Below are positions 38,849 to 47,521 of a DNA stretch of 64,000 nucleotides, one piece after another. Origin of the DNA: Anaerocolumna sp. AGMB13020 (GTDB lineage: Bacteria; Bacillota; Clostridia; Lachnospirales; Lachnospiraceae); contig NZ_CP136910.1 in assembly GCF_033100115.1 (NCBI RefSeq), positions 2,602,001 through 2,666,000 on the forward strand, in the 5' to 3' direction. Under the pieces are notes generated by a model, which ran no database searches, was not told the DNA's origin, and saw only the letters and a program-made list of their open reading frames with translations. How positions within the stretch are numbered: position 1 is the first letter of the stretch; each line of letters opens with the position of its first letter. The translations under genes and the position numbers were made by a program.

Positions 38849-38921
38849 AGCTTCCACCTCCGCTTGAAATTTAAATTTAAAATTTTAGGCATAAAAAAAA
38901 GACCTCTTCCATCGCCAATCT

Positions 38922-38950
38922 ACTATAACATACTTATGAGTTCCAGTCAA
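38922..38950 (-). promoter_or_regulatory. Sigma-A promoter of rpmG-secE-nusG
   Basis: On the minus strand TTGACT (38950-38945), 17 bases, then TATAGT (38927-38922). The -35 element overlaps the stop codon of the upstream LacI-type gene. Confidence 0.7.
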
Positions 38951-39957
38951 TGAATTTTTTTTACAGTACCGCCCTCTATCAGACTGACACCAAGGCTGAT
39001 AGAGTCCAGGGATGTAGTCATTGGACTCTCAATCAGATTGATGAGCTGTCTGGCAGCCTCTGAACCCAGCTTGTCCGTATCCTGCTTCACAGTGGTAAGC
39101 TTAGGCTCTATAGCCTGTGATACGGATACTCCATCGTAACCGGCTACGGATATATCCTCTGGCACCTTAAGTCCCATTTTCTTCGCACAGTTCATAACCC
39201 CCATGGCTGCATAGTCATCCGGAGCGATAATACAGGTGGGAGGATCAGGCAGAGAAATCAGACTCCTTGCCAGTTCCTCACATTTTTCCGCATTTCGATA
39301 GATTCCCTCCACCAGATACTCTTCCTTTACGATCAGACCGTTCTCTCTCATGGTATTGTGGAAGCTGACCAGGCGGTTATGCGTAACAGAAGACTTACTG
39401 CCGTGGATATAAGCTATTTTACTGTGTCCCGAATTTATGATATATTGTGTAAGCTGCTTCATTCCGTCATAGTTATCTGACAATACAGCAATCACTTCAT
39501 TAAATACCTGGTCAATGGTAACCGCAGGAAAAGAACTGTTGACCAGTTCTATCACCTCAGTCTCATTAAAATCCGCACAGACAATAAATACCCCGTCAAA
39601 ATCTCGATATCTGCAATGCTCCAGATAACTCATTTTCCGCTTACCAATATTATGCTCAATAAAAGTTATGTCATATCCTTTTAAGGCAGCTTTTTCTTTA
39701 AAGGCAGCAAGAATATGAGCAAAATATTCATTTCGCATTCCATAATTAAACAGAGTGGAAAACAACACTCCAATATTATATGTCTTTTTTGATTTCGGTG
39801 CCTTGCCGCTGTCTGTTGACAGATACCCAAGCTCCACTGCCGCTTTTTTAATTTCTTCTCTTTTATCGTCACTGATATCACGATATCCGTTTAGGGCTTT
39901 ACTGACAGTTGAAGTTGATACACCGCATTTATTTGCGATTTCTTTAATGGTAGCCAT
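38947..39957 (-). CDS. LacI-family transcriptional regulator
   Basis: The 336-residue protein has an N-terminal LacI helix-turn-helix (IKEIANKCGVSTSTVSKALNG, residues 3-23) and hinge, then a periplasmic-binding-like sugar domain with a C-terminal AGYDGVSVSQAIEPKLTTVKQD segment. It is a cytosolic repressor or activator that probably responds to a sugar. No sugar genes are adjacent, so its target is unknown. A perfect palindrome (40061-40076) lies about 100 bases upstream and may be an autoregulatory site. Confidence 0.9.
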   Translation of the reverse strand: MATIKEIANKCGVSTSTVSKALNGYRDISDDKREEIKKAAVELGYLSTDSGKAPKSKKTYNIGVLFSTLFNYGMRNEYFAHILAAFKEKAALKGYDITFIEHNIGKRKMSYLEHCRYRDFDGVFIVCADFNETEVIELVNSSFPAVTIDQVFNEVIAVLSDNYDGMKQLTQYIINSGHSKIAYIHGSKSSVTHNRLVSFHNTMRENGLIVKEEYLVEGIYRNAEKCEELARSLISLPDPPTCIIAPDDYAAMGVMNCAKKMGLKVPEDISVAGYDGVSVSQAIEPKLTTVKQDTDKLGSEAARQLINLIESPMTTSLDSISLGVSLIEGGTVKKIH

Positions 39958-40060
39958 ATCTTATCACCACTTTTTATAATTTATTTAGAATGAACTTGAC
40001 ATTCCGTACTCTGTACCGGGTGTTCCGCTCTGTGAAGGGGCAAGGCACTGGTTAAGGCTT

Positions 40061-40076
40061 GTACTGGTTCCAGTAC
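40061..40076. promoter_or_regulatory. Perfect 16-bp palindrome upstream of the LacI-type gene
   Basis: GTACTGGTTCCAGTAC has seven-base arms with a TT centre. A LacI-type operator is plausible from its place, although many such operators have a central CG, which this one lacks. Confidence 0.4.
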
Positions 40077-40326
40077 TCCAAAAAGTGCGATGCTATAACA
40101 TAATAAAGCGAACCTTTAGAACAATATCATAATCATAGGTTTCCAGACTCGTCCTAACCCGGTGCAGCATGCATTATCCTATCTGCCCATAAGACGTTTT
40201 ATACTTTAATTTAACTTATATATTATATAACAGGTGATAATTTTTCAAGTAAAATTGATTTTCTTCCTGCATATTTCTCTTTGGCTTTCTACTGCACATA
40301 CTAATCGAATGTACGAGCATACTTTT

Positions 40327-40438
40327 CTTCGTGTATTCTTTTCTTCGTGCATTCTTTTCTTCGTGCATTCTTTACTTCATGCATTTTTTTCTTCATGCAT
40401 TTTTTTCTTCATGCATTTTTTTCTTCATGCATTTTTTT
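40327..40438. repeat. Seven tandem copies of a 16-bp repeat
   Basis: Seven contiguous 16-bp units run from 40327 to 40438. The first three follow CTTCGTGCATTCTTTT (one variant has GTGTAT) and the last four follow CTTCATGCATTTTTTT. The change from one form to the other in the middle of the array suggests stepwise expansion. The array lies in the 561-bp gap between the eetB-like and LacI-type genes. Sixteen is not a multiple of three, so it is not coding. Confidence 0.92.
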
Positions 40439-40518
40439 CTAAAGTATAATTCCATTGGTAATTTTTTATTAGATCATGCTCATCAATCATACTTAATCAT
40501 TTTGCAGCCAAACTGCTC

Positions 40519-41031
40519 CTATCCAAGAGTATTCTTAAGTCTGAGCTGAGCTTTTAAAAGTATTCCACCAAGAATTCCAATTAAAACTCCGGTAACCGTA
40601 CCGGCGATTAATAATACCGGCAGATAATAAATTACACTTGAGGTCTTTAACATAAGTCCTGCCACAAAAATCTGACCTATATTATGCGAGATACCGCCAG
40701 CCAGGCTGACTCCAATCATACTAAATCCCTTAATTCTCTTTAACAGGCACATAACCAGCCAGCTGAGGATTCCCCCTGCCAGACTGTAAAGCAGTGCTGC
40801 CATATTTCCAAAGGTAAAGCCCACCAACACCACCCGGACACAGGAGATAAAGAAGGCATCCTTAGGCCCCATTGCATAGAGCGCTGTAAGCACTACAATA
40901 TTGGCAAGCCCAAGCTTTATACCCGGTATACCAAGAGATATGGGAACAAGCACCTCAACAAAGCTAAATACAAACGCAAGGGCTACGAATATACCGTAGT
41001 ATGCTACCTTACCGGCTACGGATTTTTTCAT
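40519..41031 (-). CDS. Gx transporter family protein, EetB-like
   Basis: The 170-residue protein has about five membrane segments and belongs to the Hpre_diP_synt_I/Gx transporter family (PF07456), with the glycine-rich GIPGIKLGLANIVVL near residue 34. Relatives are EetB of the Listeria flavin-based EET locus, whose job is not clearly known; a flavin or quinone-related transport role has been proposed. Here it is the last gene of a run with ndh2, quinone genes, PplA and ApbE, which supports the EET assignment. AGAGG precedes the ATG. Confidence 0.8.
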   Translation of the reverse strand: MKKSVAGKVAYYGIFVALAFVFSFVEVLVPISLGIPGIKLGLANIVVLTALYAMGPKDAFFISCVRVVLVGFTFGNMAALLYSLAGGILSWLVMCLLKRIKGFSMIGVSLAGGISHNIGQIFVAGLMLKTSSVIYYLPVLLIAGTVTGVLIGILGGILLKAQLRLKNTLG

Positions 41032-41044
41032 TTTAACCTCTATT

Positions 41045-41121
41045 CTTGCGCACGCTTTTTGTGCATACCAAGTTTGTGGTGCGCAAGCACAAACTTGCGG
41101 TTGAAAAATTTATTTTTCAAC
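41045..41121 (-). promoter_or_regulatory. Mutually exclusive RNA hairpins upstream of the EetB-like gene
   Basis: In the apbE-eetB gap, AAGTTTGTG/CACAAACTT (41070-41078 with 41088-41096) and GTTGAAAAA/TTTTTCAAC (41100-41108 with 41113-41121) form two strong stems. The loop of the first contains GTGCGCAAG (41079-41087), which is perfectly complementary to CTTGCGCAC (41045-41053), next to the eetB-like ribosome binding site. Both foldings cannot form fully together. Confidence 0.45.
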
Positions 41122-41155
41122 CTAACTCCCATCTGTGCATTTTGATGCACGTACT

Positions 41156-42199
41156 TTATTCTCTGATATACTTTTCAAAACCAGAGCTGTATTTTAAGTC
41201 ACCATTTTTAAACACCCATAAGGCTTCAATATCAGGGTGTGCTTCCACAAACTTCATGCCATCCTCATAAGACATGTTAAAGATTGCTTTGGTATAGGCA
41301 TCCGCCATTCCCGAATCCTTACAGACAATTGAAACTGCTGTAAAATAAGTAGAGGGCATCAGTGTTGCCGGGTCTATTATATGATGGTATTTCACACCAT
41401 CGACCATGTAAAACCGTTCATAATCACCACTGGATACCAAGGAGGCTTCGGTTAGATTTAAGATATAAAGATTCGCCTGTTCACTGGTCAAATCCGGGTT
41501 CTGGATACCTACACGCCAGGGATCGCCTTTGCCATCTCTGCTGCCGATGACTCTGACATTTCCGCCCACGCTTACCATACCGTTAGTAAAACCATTCTCT
41601 TCAGCATACTGGCACACCTTTTCCGTAGCATAACCCTTTCCTACACCTCCTACGTCAAGAGACATTTCGGGGTCATTCAGATATACGGTGGACTCTTCTT
41701 CATTGATTATCATATCTTCTATATTGGTATGCTGATTCTTTTCTTCCAACAATTCCATAGGAGGAACTTTAGCTTTTTCCGGATTGTCTATTCCTTCTTC
41801 CCTGTATTCATGCCATACCTTAAGCACTGCACCCAGAGCTATGTTCAATTTGCCGTCCGTTTCTTTGTATGCCTCCTTGGCATAGGTGAGCATATCTATA
41901 ATTTTCTTATCCACCTTAACGGGTTTTATTCCTGCATTGTCATTAATGGTCTTTATATTATTAATCCCTTCATAATCGTTATAAATATCATAAAGCTCGT
42001 GATATACCTTAAGCTCATCATAGATCATCTGGGCATATTTATCGAAGTCTTCTTTGTTGTCTGCATAACCGACGATTTTTGTTACCGTATTAAATAAAAC
42101 CAGAAACTCTGCCTGATATCTTTTCTGCTCGGACGCACAGGAGGTGAGGGTAATTACATTTACCAATATTAATACAATCGCTATAAGTCTCTTTCCCAC
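41156..42199 (-). CDS. apbE: FAD:protein FMN transferase lipoprotein (ApbE/FmnB)
   Basis: The 347-residue lipoprotein (lipobox TSCAS near residue 21) is an ApbE-type flavin transferase, which attaches FMN through a phosphoester bond to Thr or Ser of extracytoplasmic proteins. Conserved motifs are SLDVGGVGKGYATEKV near residue 180, VGGNVRVIGSRDGKGDPW near 206, and the C-terminal D-x-A-x-T metal/FAD element (MADAYTKAIFNM). Its likely target is the PplA-like lipoprotein encoded just upstream. The frame opens at 42211, but GGAG is placed correctly for GTG 42199, which also gives a typical M-G-K-R signal start. Confidence 0.9.
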   Translation of the reverse strand: MGKRLIAIVLILVNVITLTSCASEQKRYQAEFLVLFNTVTKIVGYADNKEDFDKYAQMIYDELKVYHELYDIYNDYEGINNIKTINDNAGIKPVKVDKKIIDMLTYAKEAYKETDGKLNIALGAVLKVWHEYREEGIDNPEKAKVPPMELLEEKNQHTNIEDMIINEEESTVYLNDPEMSLDVGGVGKGYATEKVCQYAEENGFTNGMVSVGGNVRVIGSRDGKGDPWRVGIQNPDLTSEQANLYILNLTEASLVSSGDYERFYMVDGVKYHHIIDPATLMPSTYFTAVSIVCKDSGMADAYTKAIFNMSYEDGMKFVEAHPDIEALWVFKNGDLKYSSGFEKYIRE

Positions 42200-42299
42200 A
42201 TTGATCTCCATTCTACATTAGTATATATATTTTTCTATACATAGTTTTGCCTATAAATAACCTTTGCCTTTACATATCTGTTTCTTTTAAGGTTCCTAT

Positions 42300-42328
42300 A
42301 TTATATATTAATTATTTTTCATTGTAAA
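42300..42328 (-). promoter_or_regulatory. Sigma-A promoter of apbE-eetB
   Basis: On the minus strand TTTACA (42328-42323), 17 bases, then TATAAT (42305-42300). It follows the terminator after the PplA-like gene, so apbE and the EetB-like gene can be expressed apart from the upstream EET genes. Confidence 0.6.
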
Positions 42329-42423
42329 TTTGTTTGTTCTATATGTTACATCTTAAGTTTATCCGTTCTTTGAAAAAACTTTATTATAAGTATTTGGTTT
42401 TCTGCATTCATATCGTTAAAATA

Positions 42424-42446
42424 GGGAGGTAGTAGAACTACCTCCC
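42424..42446 (-). terminator. Terminator after the PplA-like gene
   Basis: GGGAGGTAG (42424-42432) pairs perfectly with CTACCTCCC (42438-42446) around a five-base loop, followed on the minus strand by TATTTTAAC. It lies 25 bases beyond the stop codon. Confidence 0.8.
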
Positions 42447-42471
42447 CAAAATTATAGTCTGTTGACTGAAA

Positions 42472-43485
42472 TTATTTAGCGTTAGTTGCAGCTTTTTCAA
42501 CAATTCCCATGAAAGGAGCTACGTGTACTGTTACAGAGCTTGCAAGATCTGCATCGCCAGTTTTTCCTTCTTCATTAACAGATAAACCTTTCACTTCATC
42601 AGCAGTTTTTCCAACTACGAATTTAGCAAAGGAGTTAGCCTGCTCAAACCACTCTTTTCCAATAGAAGAAGCAGCTTTCATACCATAAGCATCTTTTAAC
42701 TCCTGCTTAGACTGTACTTCTGCGTTGATATCACTGGTAATAACACCTTCCGTACTGAAGTTTACATCAGCGATAGAAGCATCAATTGCACAGCTTGTAA
42801 TCTTGTTAGAAGAATCTACAGTTACTGCAGAATAGAAAGCATAAGCTTCTGCTAAGCCATCTCCTTCAGCAGATGCATCTTTGGACTTATCAGCTGTTGT
42901 TGTAGTTCCAAGACCTAATTTATCTCCGGATTTACCACCTAAGTCCTGAGCGTTGGATACTGCTTTGGAAACAACTGCTACGAAATCACCGATATGTACA
43001 GTTACAGAAGAAGCAAGATCAGCATCACCAGCTTTTCCTTCTTCGTTGATAGCGATACCTTTTACTTCATCTAAAGTTTTGCCTTTCACATACTCAGCAA
43101 AGGAATTAGCCTGCTCATACCACTCTTTACCAATACTGGAAGCAGCTTTCATACCATAAGCATCTTTTAATTCCTGTTTTGTCTGGAAACCAGCAGCAAG
43201 ATCTGTTGTGATTTTTCCTTCTTTTGAGAAGTTGATGTTAGTCTGAGCAGCGTCAAGTTTACAATCAATAATCTTGTTGTCAGAACCTACTGTTACAGCA
43301 GCGATGTAGGAATATGCCTGAGCTAATCCATCCTCATCTCCTGCATTTGTGGATCCTGCTACTGATGTTACAATACCAAGACCAGTCTTAATTGCTTCCC
43401 CACCTTTGGATTCGCTCTTACCGCATGCGGTGAGTGTGGTAAATACAAGTGCTAAGCTTAGTACGAGTGCTAAACTTTTTTTCAT
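42472..43485 (-). CDS. pplA: PplA-like extracellular electron transfer flavoprotein lipoprotein
   Basis: The 337-residue lipoprotein (lipobox LTACG near residue 20) contains two copies of a domain of about 130 residues (about 52-180 and 208-335). Both include KDAYGMKAASSIGKEW and GDADLASSVTVH almost unchanged. PplA of Listeria has two flavinylated domains and shuttles electrons from the membrane to outside acceptors. The Thr in each SSVT is the likely FMN attachment point, an inference from position and from apbE being next door. A short linker rich in Thr, Asp and Lys joins the copies. GGAGG precedes the ATG. Confidence 0.85.
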   Translation of the reverse strand: MKKSLALVLSLALVFTTLTACGKSESKGGEAIKTGLGIVTSVAGSTNAGDEDGLAQAYSYIAAVTVGSDNKIIDCKLDAAQTNINFSKEGKITTDLAAGFQTKQELKDAYGMKAASSIGKEWYEQANSFAEYVKGKTLDEVKGIAINEEGKAGDADLASSVTVHIGDFVAVVSKAVSNAQDLGGKSGDKLGLGTTTTADKSKDASAEGDGLAEAYAFYSAVTVDSSNKITSCAIDASIADVNFSTEGVITSDINAEVQSKQELKDAYGMKAASSIGKEWFEQANSFAKFVVGKTADEVKGLSVNEEGKTGDADLASSVTVHVAPFMGIVEKAATNAK

Positions 43486-43576
43486 ATTTTTTGTCCTCCA
43501 TAAATTTATTTTTTATTTTAAAATCAGCATTGCTGATAAAAATAAACCGAAATACTACACACTTAAACAACAAGTG

Positions 43577-43616
43577 AGTACCTTAGGGAAGCAAGGTACT
43601 GATAAAGATCAGTACC
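43577..43616 (-). promoter_or_regulatory. Alternative hairpins at the prenyltransferase 3' end
   Basis: Three arms lie in a row on the minus strand: GGTACTGAT (complement of 43608-43616), ATCAGTACC (43595-43603) and GGTACT (43577-43582). The middle arm can pair with either neighbour (nine or eight pairs), so the structures exclude each other. They overlap the end of the UbiA gene and precede the PplA-like gene by about 90 bases. Confidence 0.4.
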
Positions 43617-44485
43617 GTCAGGCTTCCCATGATAATTATATAATTTTTGATTGATAATATAAAGGTTTCGCTCTTGCTCTGTTTATCTCTGAAAGCCTTG
43701 ATATTCTTCCCTACAGGATATATTGTTAATAGTGATATCAGACATAAGGGTGATAATATTTTAACAATTGACATTACAATAACCGAAAGATAGCAGGCAT
43801 AATAAAGAAAACCAAACAGGTCTAAGGATCTCCTGCCAATATAGTAAGGCAATGTGTGCCGCTTAACTTTTATGTCTTTTTCTACATCACAAATATTGTT
43901 GGCCAGCATAATGTTCGCCGTACAGCAGAAAGGAATCACTGCAAACAACAGAACTGCCAGGACTGGCATTATTTTCACACTTAAATTTATCTCTTTTAGG
44001 CTTATGCTGTAAGTTATAAATGTACCTTCTGGTGTGTTGATATAAAACATCAGGAATGGAATAAACAATCCATAGAAAATACCTGATAACAATTCTCCCA
44101 GTGGCTGTCTTGATATGGGAACAGGCCCATAGGTATAAAAAATACCGCACAAGAAACATACCGCGCCGACTGCAAGCACTACCAGGCCATTTTTCCAAGC
44201 CAGATAAAGTCCTAATAAAGCGCCGATTAATAATAAAATGTATATTATATGCAACGCGGTCCTTCTGTTAAAGGGAAGCTTCTGATCTCCCGCCTTTGTA
44301 TCAATATAATTATTGATGGCCGTTGTTGCAAGGTCCAGCAAAAACATGGAACAAAAAAATACCAGTGTGTTTATGATGCTGATTTCCTGCTCCTTATAGA
44401 GCAGGAGACCAAGAGACATCAGGAACGCAAAAAGACTGGTTATCTTGGTCCGGATTTCAACATAGTCCAAAAACCTTTTTATCAT
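43583..44485 (-). CDS. UbiA-family prenyltransferase, DmkA/MenA-like
   Basis: The 300-residue integral membrane protein has about nine helices and the two UbiA aspartate motifs: NNYIDTKAGD near residue 58 and NNICDVEKDIKVKR near residue 196. Such enzymes join a polyprenyl chain to an aromatic head group. In the Listeria EET locus, the MenA-like DmkA makes a demethylmenaquinone used by Ndh2. The position next to ndh2, a polyprenyl synthase and the PplA-like gene argues for the same role. GGAG precedes the ATG, 14 bp behind the synthase gene. Confidence 0.85.
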   Translation of the reverse strand: MIKRFLDYVEIRTKITSLFAFLMSLGLLLYKEQEISIINTLVFFCSMFLLDLATTAINNYIDTKAGDQKLPFNRRTALHIIYILLLIGALLGLYLAWKNGLVVLAVGAVCFLCGIFYTYGPVPISRQPLGELLSGIFYGLFIPFLMFYINTPEGTFITYSISLKEINLSVKIMPVLAVLLFAVIPFCCTANIMLANNICDVEKDIKVKRHTLPYYIGRRSLDLFGFLYYACYLSVIVMSIVKILSPLCLISLLTIYPVGKNIKAFRDKQSKSETFILSIKNYIIIMGSLTVLIFISTLLP

Positions 44486-44499
44486 GTCTTTAAGCTCCT

Positions 44500-45480
44500 T
44501 TAGCTATTACGGGATGCTTTGTTTAAAAGCTCGATAAGCTTATCCTTTTTCGCTGAAGTAATCGTTAATTCCTCTATTACTTTCATAGACTTCTTATAAT
44601 ATTTCTCAACCATCAGCTTTGTTATCTTAAGTCCGCCGGATTTCTCCACAGCCTTGTTAATTTCCTGTCTGGTTATGTCCTTATCTTTTGCTTTCTGCTT
44701 AAAATCCGTCAAATTCTTTAGAGCATGAATCAGAGGCAGGGTTATCACACCTTGTTCATAGTCCGATTGTACCGGCTTAAGGCTTACTTCCTTGGTAGAT
44801 TCAAAATCCATACAATCATCTGTCAACTGAAAGATCATTCCTATATAAAAACCTAATTGTCTGTAACTTCCGCATTCTTTCCGGTCATAATCACCAAAAA
44901 CAGCGCCAGCAAAAAACGATGCTTCAAATAACGCAGCTGTCTTACCAGATATAATCTTAAGGTACTGATACACAGATAAGTTCAGATTATAGTTGTTGAT
45001 ATGCTGTTCTAATTCACCGGTACATATTTTACCGGCATAATCAGGCAATGCAATTTTCAGATATTTTTCCTTGTCTTCTACACTTGCCGCTAAGATCAAT
45101 GCTGCACAGAGAAGATAATCACCGCATATAACTGCGGTCTTCTTTCCATACTTTTTCTGCAGAGTTACTTCTCCCCTGCGCAGATCCGCATCATCGATTA
45201 CGTCATCATGCACAAGAGTTGCCAGGTGGAGCACTTCAATTGCCGCTGCTATCTTAACGGCACCGGGGTGCACCAGCCCATCCTCATTCTCGCTGCAGGT
45301 AATAACCGATGCAGCGCGAATATATTTTCCTCTGGAGGAAAGAAAGTGAGTGGTATATCGCCTAACTGTCCTGGGAGCTTTGGTAATAACGGTCTCCATT
45401 TCCTGAAGCACCGCTTCAAAGGCTTCAGAAGCGGGTATCAGGACAGTCTCATCCTTGCTGTTTATTTTTTCATTAGTCAT
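44500..45480 (-). CDS. Polyprenyl diphosphate synthase, DmkB-like
   Basis: The 326-residue cytosolic enzyme builds a long isoprenoid diphosphate chain. The first aspartate-rich motif DDVIDD lies near residue 93 and the second, QLTDDCMD, near residue 219. The GKYIRAA segment (GKxxR of the family) lies near residue 51. It would provide the side chain used by the adjacent UbiA enzyme for the EET quinone. Its ATG lies inside the last codons of ndh2 (eight-base overlap), so the two genes are probably translationally coupled. Confidence 0.88.
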   Translation of the reverse strand: MTNEKINSKDETVLIPASEAFEAVLQEMETVITKAPRTVRRYTTHFLSSRGKYIRAASVITCSENEDGLVHPGAVKIAAAIEVLHLATLVHDDVIDDADLRRGEVTLQKKYGKKTAVICGDYLLCAALILAASVEDKEKYLKIALPDYAGKICTGELEQHINNYNLNLSVYQYLKIISGKTAALFEASFFAGAVFGDYDRKECGSYRQLGFYIGMIFQLTDDCMDFESTKEVSLKPVQSDYEQGVITLPLIHALKNLTDFKQKAKDKDITRQEINKAVEKSGGLKITKLMVEKYYKKSMKVIEELTITSAKKDKLIELLNKASRNS

Positions 45481-47449
45481 TATAAATGTACAACTTTCTT
45501 ACGATAGGTAACTTCTTCCACCATTTTTTAAGACCGGGCATAGCATAGTAATCTAAACCTAAGGTTCTTCCTGCACCGATTAACAGAGCAACACCACCGA
45601 AAATCATCCAGAAGGTATTGAGGTACAGACCGGTTGTGCATACGAACATGAACTGAAGCACTAATGATACGAAAGCTGCAGGTCCGGTAAGCAATCCACC
45701 CATTAAAGCAAGACCAATTAAGACTTCAGCTACTACAATGAATATCTGCATAAACATCTGCATACCGTCAAAAGGAAGAATTAAATGGTTAACAAACCAG
45801 TTCATTAAAGGTATATCTAATTTAAATGCATAATCACTTATAGTAGATTCTGCAAGGCCCTTACCGCTTACAAAAATAAATCTGATAAGTCCTAAAAAGT
45901 CAAAGTTCATGATTACATGGCCTAAAGCTTCAGCCGCACCTTCGGATCCGCCGGTTGCTGTTGCGGAAGAGGTTGCATCTGCTGCACCGGAAGCTGCTGA
46001 GGTAACGCCATTTAAAATGCTTTCATACCAGGAATTGGCACCGCCAAAGAATCCGGTAAGTTTAGGTGCCTTAAACCAGCCCTCAACTATCTTCATAACG
46101 CCTTCGAATACCCATACAGCACCAAGCCATACTCTTAAAGGTACAAGCAGGAAGCTGGGTGTTCTGTTGGAGAAATGTCCTCCCACGAAGCTTCTGCAGT
46201 TTCTAACGGTAAAGAATTCATGTTTTAGGTAACTGAATACTTTATTCCAACCAAGTACCTGAATAAAGTAAACGATATTGATAAAATGCTTTGTGAACAT
46301 GGCAAAGAAAGAAGCCAGACTGAACATATGCTTCGGTGTTCCTACCTGAGCAACACCATATCTTCCTCCTATACTTACCATAACACCATGGAAAGAAGGC
46401 TTATAAACTTCCATCTCTCCCTGTCCTCTGAGGGAACATGCAACATTGTGAGCTATTACATCTGCACACTGCTCGCAGTTTTCTACCATCTGAGGAACGG
46501 GACGATCTTCACCTTCCGGAACAAAATACATATTATCTCCGGCGATGAATACTTTCTCATCCTTGCTGGAACGTAAGTAACTGTCAACCTGGATACGGGC
46601 ACCTCTGGTAAGCTCAAGATCTTTTCCCGCTTCCTGGGTAATATCGGCACTCTGAATACCAGCTGCCCAAATTACGGTTCCAGCTGTATAGTGATTTACT
46701 TTATCATTCTGTTTTAATTCAATGAAGTCACTGCCTACTTCTGAAACAGTGGCATTCATTATTAAAGTTACGCCCATCTTCTCAAGACGTCTTGCCACCT
46801 TAGCGGAAAGCTTCTCTGTAAGATTGGGAATAACACGGCTTAGACCATCTACATCAAAAAGTGTTACTTCACTTCTGTCAATTTCGTACTTCTCGCAAAG
46901 GAAGGGAACATATTCTGCCAGTTCTCCCACCATTTCCACACCTGTAAAACCTGCACCTACTACATAAAAGCTTAAAAGCTTCTTTCTTTCTTCGATATTT
47001 GTTTCACAAGCAGCCTGACGAAAAAGGTTATGAATACGGTCTTTCAGTATTACCGCATCCTCATAAGACCATAATTTAAAGGAGTGCTCCTCTGCTCCGG
47101 GAACTCCGTAAAAGGTAGGTTTGGAACCAGCTGCAAGAACTAGGATATCATATTGATAATCGCCTGCATTTCCTACAACTTTTTTACTTTCAAAGTTGAT
47201 TGAAGTAACGGTATCATGAACTACCTTAACTTTTCTTCCGGCAAAAACCTTCTTTAGACTTATCTTGATACTATCTTCATCCACGCGGCTTGCCGCTACT
47301 TCATGGAGTTCAGTAAGCATTGTATGAAAAGGGTTTTTGTCTATAATTGTAATGGTTACTTCAGGATTTTTTTTGAATTTCTTGGCTAATTTTTTCGCTG
47401 TCAGAATACCTGAATATCCGGCACCGACGATAACAATATTTTTCTCCAT
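45473..47449 (-). CDS. ndh2: Type II NADH dehydrogenase with C-terminal membrane domain (Ndh2)
   Basis: The 658-residue protein has an FAD/NAD-binding oxidoreductase part (residues 1-410) with IVGAGYSGILTAKKL at the N-terminus, the NAD-binding VVGAGFTGVEMVGEL near 163 and FIAGDN near 303. A C-terminal DoxX-like membrane domain (about 430-658) follows, interrupted by an Ala/Ser/Gly-rich loop near residues 490-520. This fused form is the Ndh2 of flavin-based EET, which moves electrons from NADH to a dedicated quinone. AAAGGAG fixes the start at ATG 47449 rather than 47488. It is the first gene of the EET operon. Confidence 0.92.
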   Translation of the reverse strand: MEKNIVIVGAGYSGILTAKKLAKKFKKNPEVTITIIDKNPFHTMLTELHEVAASRVDEDSIKISLKKVFAGRKVKVVHDTVTSINFESKKVVGNAGDYQYDILVLAAGSKPTFYGVPGAEEHSFKLWSYEDAVILKDRIHNLFRQAACETNIEERKKLLSFYVVGAGFTGVEMVGELAEYVPFLCEKYEIDRSEVTLFDVDGLSRVIPNLTEKLSAKVARRLEKMGVTLIMNATVSEVGSDFIELKQNDKVNHYTAGTVIWAAGIQSADITQEAGKDLELTRGARIQVDSYLRSSKDEKVFIAGDNMYFVPEGEDRPVPQMVENCEQCADVIAHNVACSLRGQGEMEVYKPSFHGVMVSIGGRYGVAQVGTPKHMFSLASFFAMFTKHFINIVYFIQVLGWNKVFSYLKHEFFTVRNCRSFVGGHFSNRTPSFLLVPLRVWLGAVWVFEGVMKIVEGWFKAPKLTGFFGGANSWYESILNGVTSAASGAADATSSATATGGSEGAAEALGHVIMNFDFLGLIRFIFVSGKGLAESTISDYAFKLDIPLMNWFVNHLILPFDGMQMFMQIFIVVAEVLIGLALMGGLLTGPAAFVSLVLQFMFVCTTGLYLNTFWMIFGGVALLIGAGRTLGLDYYAMPGLKKWWKKLPIVRKLYIYND

Positions 47450-47478
47450 TTTGTTCTCCTTTGCTAATTTACAGATGA

Positions 47479-47507
47479 ATTGTAACAAATAAAAATTGAT
47501 TCGTCAA
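47479..47507 (-). promoter_or_regulatory. Promoter of the EET operon
   Basis: On the minus strand TTGACG (47507-47502), 17 bases, then TACAAT (47484-47479), about 30 bases before the ndh2 ATG. Confidence 0.6.
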
Positions 47508-47521
47508 CTATATTTGTCAGT

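Noticed and set aside
40234..40549. Two plus-strand frames across the 16-bp repeats giving Phe/His-rich proteins
   Set aside because: They are a by-product of T-rich tandem repeats; there is no ribosome binding site, and the 16-bp period changes the frame each unit.
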